This document shows, piece after piece, positions 1 to 8,383 of a stretch of 15,910 nucleotides of DNA. The stretch is from Bacteroides sp. CAG:545. GTDB lineage: Bacteria; Bacteroidota; Bacteroidia; Bacteroidales; UBA932. The translations under genes and the position numbers were made by a program. Position 1 is the stretch's first letter. Every line of letters starts with the position of its first letter. A model generated the notes under the pieces. The model saw only the letters and a list, made by a program, of their open reading frames with translations, was not told where the DNA came from and did no database searches. The DNA lies in NCBI GenBank assembly GCA_000432515.1, contig HF996014.1, forward strand, positions 32,872 to 48,781, written 5' to 3'.

Positions 1-302
1 TGGCTGAAATTAGAGACAAGGTCTATCAGTTCACAGGCCGTTACAGAGAAAAATGGTGGGAGCTTGAGCCTTATGACAGATGGGCCAACGGCCTAAACTT
101 CAAATATTTCGGAAACATCTGGTGGAACGGAGGCATCGTGAGCGGTGTCAACCTTAACGACAAGACCGGGAAAATCACCCAGGGCACTGACGGCAACCTC
201 CGTTGGACGGACGCTAATTCAAAATGGGACGACTACGGAACCTACAGGATGACAGTCGACATGAACACGAACCCGCAGACCGTGACTTTTGAGAAACTGT
301 AG
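1..302 (+). CDS. C-terminal part of a SusE/SusF-like outer-membrane glycan-binding protein (5' end outside window)
   Basis: The frame is open from base 3 to a TAG at 300-302 and gives 99 residues with no start in the window. The segment is rich in Trp, Tyr, Gly and Asn (KWWELEPYDRW, FGNIWWNGG) and ends with a strand-like stretch, YRMTVDMNTNPQTVTFEKL. Endings of this kind (T-V-D-x-N-x-x-x-x-T-V-T-F) are common in SusE/SusF-type lipoproteins and other Bacteroidota surface glycan-binding proteins, whose last beta-sandwich domain binds carbohydrate through aromatic residues. It ends 62 bases before the SusC gene on the same strand, so it may belong to the same PUL or close a preceding one. The family call is by resemblance of the tail only; an unrelated beta-sandwich surface protein is possible. 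Confidence 0.6.
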   Translation, partial: AEIRDKVYQFTGRYREKWWELEPYDRWANGLNFKYFGNIWWNGGIVSGVNLNDKTGKITQGTDGNLRWTDANSKWDDYGTYRMTVDMNTNPQTVTFEKL

Positions 303-364
303 CCCCACAGAAAAGTGAAAAACAATTCTCATTTTTTGAAACACATAAAAGCAAGAACGGACTA

Positions 365-3300
365 ATGAAGAAATTCTTATCGGCCTTAATGGCCTTGTTC
401 TGTATGGCATCAACATTCGGAGGCTCGGTCCTGGCGCAGGACGCGGGACTGAGCCTTTCGATGACCGATCGGTCAATTCAAGACTGCATCGACCACATAG
501 AACGGACGACTGACTATGTTTTCATCTTCAACAAAGACATAGACACAGGGCAGCACGTCTCCATATCTGTCAGCGGAGCGACTATCAACGAGTTGCTTCA
601 GAAACTCTTTTACGGAACCGGCATCGGGTATAGCGTCCGGGGGAAGCAGATTTCCTTGAGTAAAACGGCGCCGCAGAAAAAAACCTCGTCCACGCACATT
701 GTAAAGGGAGTCGTGACTGATGACAGCGGAGAAGAGCCTTTGATTGGAGCCGGGGTTCTGGTCAAAGGGAGCGGCACGGGAACAATCACCAACGAGCTCG
801 GTGAGTATAGCATCGAAGTCCCTGAGAACGCCACGCTGATATTTTCTTACATCGGGTTCCGCCAGAGCGAGATTCTCGTGGGGGACCTGGCAATACTGAA
901 TGTCAAGATGATGCCGGACAACGAGATTATGGACGCGGTGGTCGTGGGCGCAGGTACGCAGAAGAGAATTTCCGTGACCGGTTCAATCACCGCCGTGGCG
1001 GGAGACAAACTCCGCGCCCCGTCATCATCGCTCACAAACAACCTTGCCGGTAAGCTTTCCGGAGTAATTTCAGTCACCACAAGCGGCGAGCCGGGAAGCA
1101 CGTCTTCATTCTACATCCGCGGAATCAACACCTTCGGCGGACGCTCCACCCCTCTCATAATGCTGGACGGAGTTGAGATTTCCGCCGCTGACCTGAACAA
1201 TATCCCCTCCGAGACCATCGAATCTTTCTCTATTCTCAAGGATGCTTCCGCCACGGCGATTTACGGGGCACGAGGAGCCAACGGAGTCATGCTTATAACC
1301 ACAAAGACGGGAACGGAGAATACGAAGGCGAAAATCAACGTCACCTACGAGCACTCGTTCCTCCAGCCGGTAAATGTCGTGGACTACACCGACGGCGTGA
1401 CATTCATGGAAACATACAACTACGCCCATAGGATGCGGTCGTCATCTCCGCTTCAGAAATATAGCGACGTGAAGATTGAGGGAACGCGGAATCACGTGAA
1501 CGAGTACGTCTATCCCGACGTAGACTGGTACAGCCTCATGCTCAAGAAGTTCACGATGAACGAAAGAGCGAACATCAACATCCAGGGAGGAGGTTCACAC
1601 GTGACATACTACATGTCCCTTCAGCTCAACCACGACAGCGGAATGCTGAACGTTCCGAAGAACTACTCACTGGACAACAACCACAACCAGATGAGGTACA
1701 TCTTCCAAAACAACCTCCAATACAAAGTCTCAAATTCGACAACACTCGGACTGAGGATGAACGCGCAAATTTCCAACCTCAAGTCTCCGAACACATCGTC
1801 TGACGCGATTTTCAAGGAAATTTACAAGAACAACCCAGTGCTCTATCCGGCCGTATTCCCAGACGACGGATGCGGTCACATGAAGTTCGGTTCCGAGTTC
1901 ATAAGTTCGGGAAGCTACTACACCAACCCTTACGCGAACATGCTCAACTCTTTCAAGGAGGTGAACGAGAACAAGCTCAATGTCTCGCTCAACTTCGACC
2001 AAAAGCTTGACTTCATCACTCAGGGGCTATCCCTCTCTGCACTGGTCAACTTCAACGCTTGGTCAAACGCTTCATACACAAGGTCGCTTTCGCCATATCT
2101 TTACCGTGTTGCGCCCGACAGCTATAACGTCGTGGCAGACAAATATGTGCTCGACCTGCTCAAGGAAGGAGAGACCTACATCAACCAGTCTGGAGTCTCC
2201 AAGACATCGGACAATCTATTCTATTTCGATGCAAGGGCAAACTACAACAGGCGCTTCGGAAAGCACACCGTCACGGGAATGCTCATGTACATGATGAGAC
2301 AGTACCGCATATCAGTGCTCCCGAGCCGCAACCAGGGATTCTCCGGACGCGCTACCTACGACTACGACAACCGCTACCTCGCCGAGGTGAACTTCGGCTA
2401 CAACGGTACGGAAAGGCTCGGCAAGGGCGAAAGGTTCGAACTCTTCCCGGCTATGTCTCTCGGATGGGTGGTCAGCAATGAGAACTTCTGGACTCCGCTG
2501 AAGAATGTGGTGACTCACCTCAAGATTCGGTCATCCTATGGACTCGTTGGTAGCGACGAGACTGGAGGCAGCAATGCTCCGTACTATATGTATATGTACA
2601 AGGTCAATCTCTACGGAGGACCATTCTTTCAGTCAGGAATGCAAAGTGACTATTCCTACAAGTACAACGGGCCGATTATCACGGACTATCCTGTCGAGAA
2701 CCCGTCATGGGAACGCTCGAAACAGTTTGACTTAGGTCTGGACATCCATCTTTTCAACGACCTCCAGATTGTCTTCGACTGGTTTGACTACCAGCGGGAA
2801 AGAATACTAATCGAGAGGGCGTCATTCCCAGACATCATGGGATATATGGGAGTGAAGCCGTGGGCAAATCTCGGCAAGGTAAACAACCGGGGCGTGGAGT
2901 TCAGCGTCAACTACCGCAAGGAAATTATCCCCGAACTCACCATCGACCTGCGTAGCAACTTCACCTACACGGCGAACAAACTGGTCTATAAGGACGAACC
3001 AGAGTACGACTACTCATGGCAGACCCAGACAGGAAAGCCGCTCAATGCCCTATACGGATTCATCTGCGACGGGTTCTTCTCCGACGAAGAGGACATCGCC
3101 AGACACGCCGACCAGAGTTTCTTCGGAAGTCACGTAATGCCGGGAGATCTGAAATACAGGGACATAAACGGAGACGGAGCTATCACGTCCGAGGACAAGG
3201 TGATGCTCTCCCCTTATGGAAGCACTCCGCGCATACAGTATGGTTTCGGCATCAGCGTGACCTGGAAAAAGTTGGACGCGAGCGTATTCTTCAACGGCTC

Positions 3301-3685
3301 GGCCAAGCGGAAAATCATGCTTGACCCGAGTTCGATGCAGCCTTTCAACCAGTCATGGACGGCGGACCGCAACCTGATGCAGTGGATTGCCGACGGTTAC
3401 TGGAAAGAAGGCACAGACAACTCCAAGGCCGTGTGGCCTAGGCTCGCAACCGCACAGGCACAGCAGGAAAACAACCTCAATCCGAGTACATTCTGGATGA
3501 AAGACGGCAGTTTCCTCAGATTCAAGACGCTTGAAGTTGGATATACCTTCCCGCATTGCAGGGTCTATGTAAGCGGCGACAACCTTGCCGTATGGTCGAA
3601 GTTCAAGTATTGGGATCCGGAGCTTCAATACAACACCTACCCTCTAAGCCGGACCTTCAACGTCGGCGTTCAGGTCAATTTCTGA
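365..3685 (+). CDS. SusC/RagA-family TonB-dependent outer-membrane transporter with N-terminal STN domain
   Basis: This 1106-residue protein is the outer-membrane channel expected to import oligosaccharides, powered by TonB-ExbBD, with the SusD gene 39 bases downstream as its lid. Domains in order are: signal peptide (residues 1-25, cleavage near VLAQ); STN (secretin and TonB N-terminus) domain at about 29-100; carboxypeptidase-regulatory-like domain at about 111-185 (VKGVVTDDSGEEPLIGAGV); a SusC-type segment at about 190-210 (DAVVVGAGTQKRISVTG); plug to about 316 (IYGARGANGVMLITTKTG); then the beta-barrel, ending in FNVGVQVNF with the terminal Phe typical of outer-membrane barrels. A DINGDG calcium-loop-like motif starts at residue 933, as in many SusC proteins. 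An STN domain often means signalling through a FecR-type anti-sigma/ECF sigma pair; none is visible here. Length and motifs look intact. The transported glycan is unknown. Confidence 0.96.
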   Translation: MKKFLSALMALFCMASTFGGSVLAQDAGLSLSMTDRSIQDCIDHIERTTDYVFIFNKDIDTGQHVSISVSGATINELLQKLFYGTGIGYSVRGKQISLSKTAPQKKTSSTHIVKGVVTDDSGEEPLIGAGVLVKGSGTGTITNELGEYSIEVPENATLIFSYIGFRQSEILVGDLAILNVKMMPDNEIMDAVVVGAGTQKRISVTGSITAVAGDKLRAPSSSLTNNLAGKLSGVISVTTSGEPGSTSSFYIRGINTFGGRSTPLIMLDGVEISAADLNNIPSETIESFSILKDASATAIYGARGANGVMLITTKTGTENTKAKINVTYEHSFLQPVNVVDYTDGVTFMETYNYAHRMRSSSPLQKYSDVKIEGTRNHVNEYVYPDVDWYSLMLKKFTMNERANINIQGGGSHVTYYMSLQLNHDSGMLNVPKNYSLDNNHNQMRYIFQNNLQYKVSNSTTLGLRMNAQISNLKSPNTSSDAIFKEIYKNNPVLYPAVFPDDGCGHMKFGSEFISSGSYYTNPYANMLNSFKEVNENKLNVSLNFDQKLDFITQGLSLSALVNFNAWSNASYTRSLSPYLYRVAPDSYNVVADKYVLDLLKEGETYINQSGVSKTSDNLFYFDARANYNRRFGKHTVTGMLMYMMRQYRISVLPSRNQGFSGRATYDYDNRYLAEVNFGYNGTERLGKGERFELFPAMSLGWVVSNENFWTPLKNVVTHLKIRSSYGLVGSDETGGSNAPYYMYMYKVNLYGGPFFQSGMQSDYSYKYNGPIITDYPVENPSWERSKQFDLGLDIHLFNDLQIVFDWFDYQRERILIERASFPDIMGYMGVKPWANLGKVNNRGVEFSVNYRKEIIPELTIDLRSNFTYTANKLVYKDEPEYDYSWQTQTGKPLNALYGFICDGFFSDEEDIARHADQSFFGSHVMPGDLKYRDINGDGAITSEDKVMLSPYGSTPRIQYGFGISVTWKKLDASVFFNGSAKRKIMLDPSSMQPFNQSWTADRNLMQWIADGYWKEGTDNSKAVWPRLATAQAQQENNLNPSTFWMKDGSFLRFKTLEVGYTFPHCRVYVSGDNLAVWSKFKYWDPELQYNTYPLSRTFNVGVQVNF

Positions 3686-3724
3686 GAAAAAACGAGGTGA
3701 CGACACATAATAAAATTTAAGACA

Positions 3725-5674
3725 ATGAGACACAATAAATTGCCATATTTATTCCTTTTATTTTCCCTGACTGCGGCAGTTCCTTCCTGCGGATTTTTGG
3801 ACGTGGTACCGCCGGAGACCGAGGGTCCGGACGATTTTCTTCTGGAAGCCGAGGACGAATATCTGTACGGATGCTACGGAACCCTTCAGAACAAGAACAC
3901 GAAGGTCCTATCCTACAACACGCTGGCTTTCGGAAGCGATGAGATTGTGGGACCGGAGACGGTGTATGACAACTTCCGCAAGCAGCAGTGCAACCAAATT
4001 ACCGGTTTCAACGTGGCAGCAAACGGAGGCGTGTGGAGCGACTACTACACCGGGATAGGCTACTGCAACAAGTTTATTGCCGACCTCCGGGCAACGGAGG
4101 TGAAAAACCTCACGAACAGCGACAGGACTGCATACCTTGCGGAGGCGAAGTTCCTCAAGGCCTATTACCACTACAAACTGATGTCGGCCTGCGGTCCGAT
4201 TCCGATCATTGATGAGCAGCTTCCGATGTCAACGTCCAAAGAGCATATTCCCGGACGTTCGCATTTCGACGCGTGCACTGACTATGTAGTTCGACTATGC
4301 GACGAGGCCTATCCTGAACTGGAGACAGGCTTCGACAACAACGCCCGCTACTACGGACGCGCGACCAAGCTCGCCGCAAAGGTGCTCAAGGCCAAGGTGC
4401 TCGTGCTTGCCGCGTCGCCATTGTGGAACGGTTCGTTCTACGACAAGTCATGGAAGAACGAGAACTTCGAGACCCCGGGCTATGGTCATGAATTAGTCTC
4501 TGGAACTTACGACCCGGCAAAATGGGAACGGGCCGAGAAAGCCTGTCTTGAAGCCATTGAGGAGGCTGAAGAGAACGGGCACAGGCTCTTTTCCGTTGAG
4601 GATTCGGAGGTTCTCAGAGCCGCCGACGGCATTCCGCTCCCGAGAATACCTGTAACGGACGAGTCGGCGAGGAAAGAGATTGCCAAAAAGGTCATGATGT
4701 TTCGCTACCTCAGCGTCGCACGTCCTAATCAGGGAAACAAGGAGATCCTTTGGGGAATGTTGTGGCTCACGAACGAGATTTGCTCATGGGCGTCATATCC
4801 CCACTATGTACTCGTGAAGGAGAACGGGCAGCCGAAAGGAGGCTGGGGAATGATAAGCCCGACACTTCAGAGCGTAGAGTCCTTCTTCACGAAAAACGGA
4901 AAGCGCCCGGCCGATGACCCTGTCTTTCCTAGCGAGGGAGACTGGTTCAGACGGGCAGGTTTCGAAGGAAGTCAGGAAAATGTAATCAACCTCTGCGCGA
5001 ACAGAGAGGCACGGTTCTATGCTGCAATATCTTTTGACGGGGATGAATACTCCCCGGTAATCGCCAACGGTGCGCCGCTCTTCGTCAACGCCCTGAATCC
5101 GGACGAGAATGGCTACAATACAGACAAGTATGGTGTGAACAACAATTCCAGAACAGGATTCTGGAACAAGAAGTTGGTGCACCCGAACACTCGCTATGAT
5201 AAATGGGGCAACGACAACACCGGTTCAATGACCAACCACCCGTGGGCGGTTTTCCGTCTTGCAGACCTCTACCTCATGTACGCCGAGTCATGTGCTCACA
5301 CCGGGCACATAACCGAGGGACTGGACTACCTCAACCGAATCCGCCGCAGAGCCGCAATCCCGGAATACACAGCTGCTGAAGTCAGTGGCTCCGAGGCCTT
5401 TCTCAAGGCCGTGCTGGAAGAGAGGTTCTGCGAGCTATATCTTGAAGGCTGGCGTTTTGAGGACATAAGGAGATATGTGAACGGTGCAAAATATATGGGA
5501 CACGACAACTATCAGGGTCTCAACGTTCTGGAGAAGAACCCCTCTTTCGACTCGTTCAACGTCAGGACGCAGGTCGAGCAGCAGTATATGTGGCACAACA
5601 GGATGTACCTCCAGCCGGTGCCTGATGCCGAGGTGTATGCCAACCCGCAGATGGTCCAGGCTCCGCTTTACTGA
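3725..5674 (+). CDS. SusD/RagB-family surface glycan-binding lipoprotein
   Basis: This 649-residue protein is the partner of the SusC transporter just upstream; SusD proteins cap the SusC barrel and bind the incoming oligosaccharide. The N-terminus is a lipoprotein signal: a hydrophobic run followed by AVPSC, with the lipidated Cys at residue 22, then GFLDVVPPE, the usual SusD start of the mature protein. The middle is the TPR-like helical region (AYLAEAKFLKAYYHYKLM matches the family's R/A-Y-x-A-E-A-x-F-x-R-A-x-x-Y block). Near the end are WAVFRLADLYLMYAESCAHTG and LEERFCELYLEGWRFEDIRRY, both strong SusD signatures. At 649 residues it is longer than the usual 500-600, with extra sequence around residues 230-450 that may shape the glycan site. 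Its place directly after SusC supports the pairing. Ligand is unknown. Confidence 0.95.
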   Translation: MRHNKLPYLFLLFSLTAAVPSCGFLDVVPPETEGPDDFLLEAEDEYLYGCYGTLQNKNTKVLSYNTLAFGSDEIVGPETVYDNFRKQQCNQITGFNVAANGGVWSDYYTGIGYCNKFIADLRATEVKNLTNSDRTAYLAEAKFLKAYYHYKLMSACGPIPIIDEQLPMSTSKEHIPGRSHFDACTDYVVRLCDEAYPELETGFDNNARYYGRATKLAAKVLKAKVLVLAASPLWNGSFYDKSWKNENFETPGYGHELVSGTYDPAKWERAEKACLEAIEEAEENGHRLFSVEDSEVLRAADGIPLPRIPVTDESARKEIAKKVMMFRYLSVARPNQGNKEILWGMLWLTNEICSWASYPHYVLVKENGQPKGGWGMISPTLQSVESFFTKNGKRPADDPVFPSEGDWFRRAGFEGSQENVINLCANREARFYAAISFDGDEYSPVIANGAPLFVNALNPDENGYNTDKYGVNNNSRTGFWNKKLVHPNTRYDKWGNDNTGSMTNHPWAVFRLADLYLMYAESCAHTGHITEGLDYLNRIRRRAAIPEYTAAEVSGSEAFLKAVLEERFCELYLEGWRFEDIRRYVNGAKYMGHDNYQGLNVLEKNPSFDSFNVRTQVEQQYMWHNRMYLQPVPDAEVYANPQMVQAPLY

Positions 5675-5708
5675 CATGCTGCCCAATGATTTCTAAACAT
5701 CAGAAGAA

Positions 5709-7133
5709 ATGAAAAGATTCATATTCATACAATTGGCCTGCCTCGCGCTCGCCATTTCGTGTTCGGAACGAAAGGAGATGGACATCTTCCCCGAACATTA
5801 CAAGACCATCATCTACATCAAGGAAAGCAGCACGGAATATGTGACCATCGATGCGACCGCCGCCGACCGCACGCTCGACTTCACCGTCTGCAAGGCCGGC
5901 AGCGACATCGGAACAAGGGTACACGCAGAACTGACCCCACTCCTCCAGAGCGAGCTTGACGAGAATTTCAATGCCGGCGGTGCTTCGGTCAGGTACATGA
6001 TTCTGCCGGAAGATACCTACACCATGGACACGCCTCTCGTTCTGGATTTCTCTGAAAGCGAGACATACAAGGTCATCGCCTGCACCCTCAATTCGGAAAA
6101 GTTGGCACAGCTGAGCTCGTCAAATCCCGGAACGCGCTATGTCCTGGGATTCAGGCTCAGCAGTGAAAGCACTTCTGTGAATGAAAAATGCGCTACATAT
6201 ATGTGCGAGATAAGCGATGTCATCGTCCCTACAATCGGTTTCGAGAGGGCCGGGCTCAACCGCGTCAGCGCGGCAATAGACGAGACATGGCCTGGAGACA
6301 AGATGGAAATCAGCATACCGGTAGAGGTAAAGTCGCTTGACAACAGGTGGGACATAGACGCCAAGGTAATCGTCGATGAAGAGTATCTCAAGACATACAA
6401 TGCCGTGAACCTGACCGACTATGCCCTTCCGGCCGACGGCTATGAGGCATCTACATCAGTCTCTCTGCACTCGACGGAGCAGAAGGCATACGTGAAGGTG
6501 TCGGTCGGCGGAATCTCAAAGTTGCTAAGGCCCGTCATGATCCCACTCCGGCTTACTGACGCGTCACAGTTCAAGGTATCGGAATCCGACGGGATCTGCG
6601 CCATTCTCATAGACCCGACAATAAAGTATCCTGTGGAATTTGACCGCACCGAATGGAAATGGCAGGAATGCTGCCACGAGCCATGGGAGAACAGCGGCAA
6701 TTGCAGCGCGTACTACATGATAGACAATGACATAAATTCCTACTGGCACTACTCATGGGAAGCGTCAAGTCCATGCAAGGGTCAAGAAAACCACTGCTTT
6801 GTCTTTGACATGTGCCGGACGGAGACCATCACCGGCTTCGGGTACATCGGGCGTCAGAATATGTGGTCCGGCAACGCGCTGAACGCACTGAGCTTTTTCG
6901 TGAGCGATGACCCGGCCGTATGGTGGCAGTCCGTTCATGACCACACGAACTGGACGAAGATTGTCGATGCTGCAAGCGTTGACAACGGCAATGCGGAACA
7001 GAGCATCCCATCACGACTGTTCCGAGGACGCTATCTCAAGGTCATGATTGCCGGTTCAAACGGCAAGGAAGGTAACAACGGCGTCATGAAAGGCTGCATA
7101 GCGGAAATAAAGGTATATGGCAAATCAAATTAA
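5709..7133 (+). CDS. DUF1735-type (BT_3987-like) surface lipoprotein with C-terminal discoidin-like domain
   Basis: The 474-residue protein starts with a lipoprotein signal ending LALAISC (Cys18), followed by charged residues (SERKEMD), as in surface-exposed Bacteroidota lipoproteins. Residues about 25-160 resemble the DUF1735 domain (MDIFPEHYKTIIYIKES, then RYMILPEDTYTMDTPL), and residues about 175-300 look like a second domain of related fold (DYALPADGYEASTSVSL aligns with the first). Residues about 310-474 resemble an F5/8 type C (discoidin) domain: YMIDNDINSYWHYSW, TITGFGYIGRQN and a closing GCIAEIKVYG. Such proteins sit after SusC/SusD in many PULs and are thought to be surface glycan-binding proteins. 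Six cysteines cluster between residues 321 and 369, which is unusual. The gene ends 4 bases before the GH5 start. Binding target is not deducible. Confidence 0.85.
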   Translation: MKRFIFIQLACLALAISCSERKEMDIFPEHYKTIIYIKESSTEYVTIDATAADRTLDFTVCKAGSDIGTRVHAELTPLLQSELDENFNAGGASVRYMILPEDTYTMDTPLVLDFSESETYKVIACTLNSEKLAQLSSSNPGTRYVLGFRLSSESTSVNEKCATYMCEISDVIVPTIGFERAGLNRVSAAIDETWPGDKMEISIPVEVKSLDNRWDIDAKVIVDEEYLKTYNAVNLTDYALPADGYEASTSVSLHSTEQKAYVKVSVGGISKLLRPVMIPLRLTDASQFKVSESDGICAILIDPTIKYPVEFDRTEWKWQECCHEPWENSGNCSAYYMIDNDINSYWHYSWEASSPCKGQENHCFVFDMCRTETITGFGYIGRQNMWSGNALNALSFFVSDDPAVWWQSVHDHTNWTKIVDAASVDNGNAEQSIPSRLFRGRYLKVMIAGSNGKEGNNGVMKGCIAEIKVYGKSN

Positions 7134-7137
7134 AAAT

Positions 7138-8382
7138 ATGATGAAAAAGAGAATAATATCATTAGTTCTTCTTGTTCTGGCTGTCGCCTGCGGCAAGGGA
7201 GAGGGAAGCGCGAACCCAGTGCATGACCCTACCGGAAAGTTCGTTGTAGTCAAGGGTACGCAGCTCTATCAGGCGGACGGAAGCAGTTTCACGATAAAGG
7301 GAGTCAACCTCAACCACTGGCTTACACCGGAGTCATATATGTTCGGTCTGAAGAACATCTCCGTCACTGAAACAGACAAAGCTTTCAGACAGATGTTAGG
7401 CGACGAGTACATGAACTCGTGGTGGAAGCGCTTCATGGAGAATTACTTCACTCTCGACGACTTTCTCTATCTCAACTCCATCGGGGCGAACACAGTACGT
7501 ATGCCTCTGACCTACAAGATGTTCAACGACACCTTCTATCTCTGTGACAACAGCCCTGAAATGGGATTCGAGTTCATTGACAGGGTGGTGTCCTGGTGCA
7601 AGGAAGCCGGACTCTACCTTATTTTGGACATGCACGTGGCTCCGGGAGGACAAAGCGGTGCCCCTCACATCGACGACAGCGATGGCTATCCGAAGCTGTT
7701 CGAGAGCGAGGAGAATATGGAGGAATTTTGCAGAATCTGGAAGAAAATCGCGACCCGCTATGCCGATGAGCCGATAATACTCGGATATGAACTCCTCAAC
7801 GAACCGATAAAAAAGGAATATGAACGCCTCTACCCATATCTCCAGCCTACTTTCGAGAAGGCGGCTGCAGCAATCAGGGAAGTCGATAAAAATCATATCC
7901 TTATCATAGGAGGAGCGAACTTTTATGACGATTTTACGCCTCTTACAAATCTTGCCTTCGACTCAAAGATTCTGATGACGCGCCACCGCTACGGCAGCAC
8001 GGTCGTCAAGGGCGACGCTGAACTTCGCGACAAATACGGGCTTCCCATCTTCATAGGGGAATTCGGGCATTGGAACGGAGGCACGGACATGACGGCGCAG
8101 ATTGTATCAAACATGAAGTCTTCAGGAATCGGCTACACCTACTGGCCTTTCAAGAAGATGGACAATTGGGAGTCGCTGCTCGGATTCGAAACTCCGGAAG
8201 GCTGGCAGCAGATTTCCGCCTTCGTGTCGGCCCAGCGCGACACTCCGGTTCAGATTCAGATTGCCTTGGGAAATGTCGATGTGGAGAAGGCAAGGAAAGC
8301 GATGGAGGATTACCTCGAGAACTGCCTGTTCCGCAACTGCTTTGAACGGGCGGAAGTAAAGGAAGGGCTTCAGTTCAAATAG
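7138..8382 (+). CDS. Glycoside hydrolase family 5 lipoprotein (cellulase-like, subfamily unassigned)
   Basis: A (beta/alpha)8 hydrolase expected to cut beta-glycosidic bonds with retention. The GH5 signatures are in order: GANTVRMPLTY, YLILDMHVAPGGQ, GYELLNEP with the acid/base Glu222, the HRYG that replaces the usual H-x-Y, and PIFIGEFGHWNG with the nucleophile Glu308 (numbering from ATG at 7138). GYTYWPFKKMDNWESL gives the conserved Trp late in the barrel. I chose 7138 (or 7141, the next ATG) over an in-frame ATG at 7117. The upstream one overlaps the previous gene and would add seven polar residues before a classic lipoprotein signal (MMKKRIISLVLLVLAVAC), whose lipidated Cys is residue 18. 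The stop is one base before the GH3 start. Endo-glucanase, glucomannanase or exo-1,3-glucanase activity are all possible; the subfamily is not assigned. Confidence 0.9.
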   Translation: MMKKRIISLVLLVLAVACGKGEGSANPVHDPTGKFVVVKGTQLYQADGSSFTIKGVNLNHWLTPESYMFGLKNISVTETDKAFRQMLGDEYMNSWWKRFMENYFTLDDFLYLNSIGANTVRMPLTYKMFNDTFYLCDNSPEMGFEFIDRVVSWCKEAGLYLILDMHVAPGGQSGAPHIDDSDGYPKLFESEENMEEFCRIWKKIATRYADEPIILGYELLNEPIKKEYERLYPYLQPTFEKAAAAIREVDKNHILIIGGANFYDDFTPLTNLAFDSKILMTRHRYGSTVVKGDAELRDKYGLPIFIGEFGHWNGGTDMTAQIVSNMKSSGIGYTYWPFKKMDNWESLLGFETPEGWQQISAFVSAQRDTPVQIQIALGNVDVEKARKAMEDYLENCLFRNCFERAEVKEGLQFK

Positions 8383-8383
8383 A

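Noticed and set aside
3161..3178. Dockerin-like DINGDG motif in the SusC protein
   Set aside because: A single calcium-loop motif of this kind is common in the barrel of SusC proteins; there is no second repeat or cohesin partner, so it is not a dockerin.
7117..7137. Upstream in-frame ATG for the GH5 gene
   Set aside because: It overlaps the end of the previous gene and would place polar residues ahead of an otherwise standard lipoprotein signal beginning at 7138 or 7141.
7396..7896. 166-codon open frame opposite the GH5 gene
   Set aside because: It is antisense to strongly conserved GH5 motifs and arises from the codon bias of the real gene. The same holds for the 201-codon frame opposite GH3 at 9568-10173.
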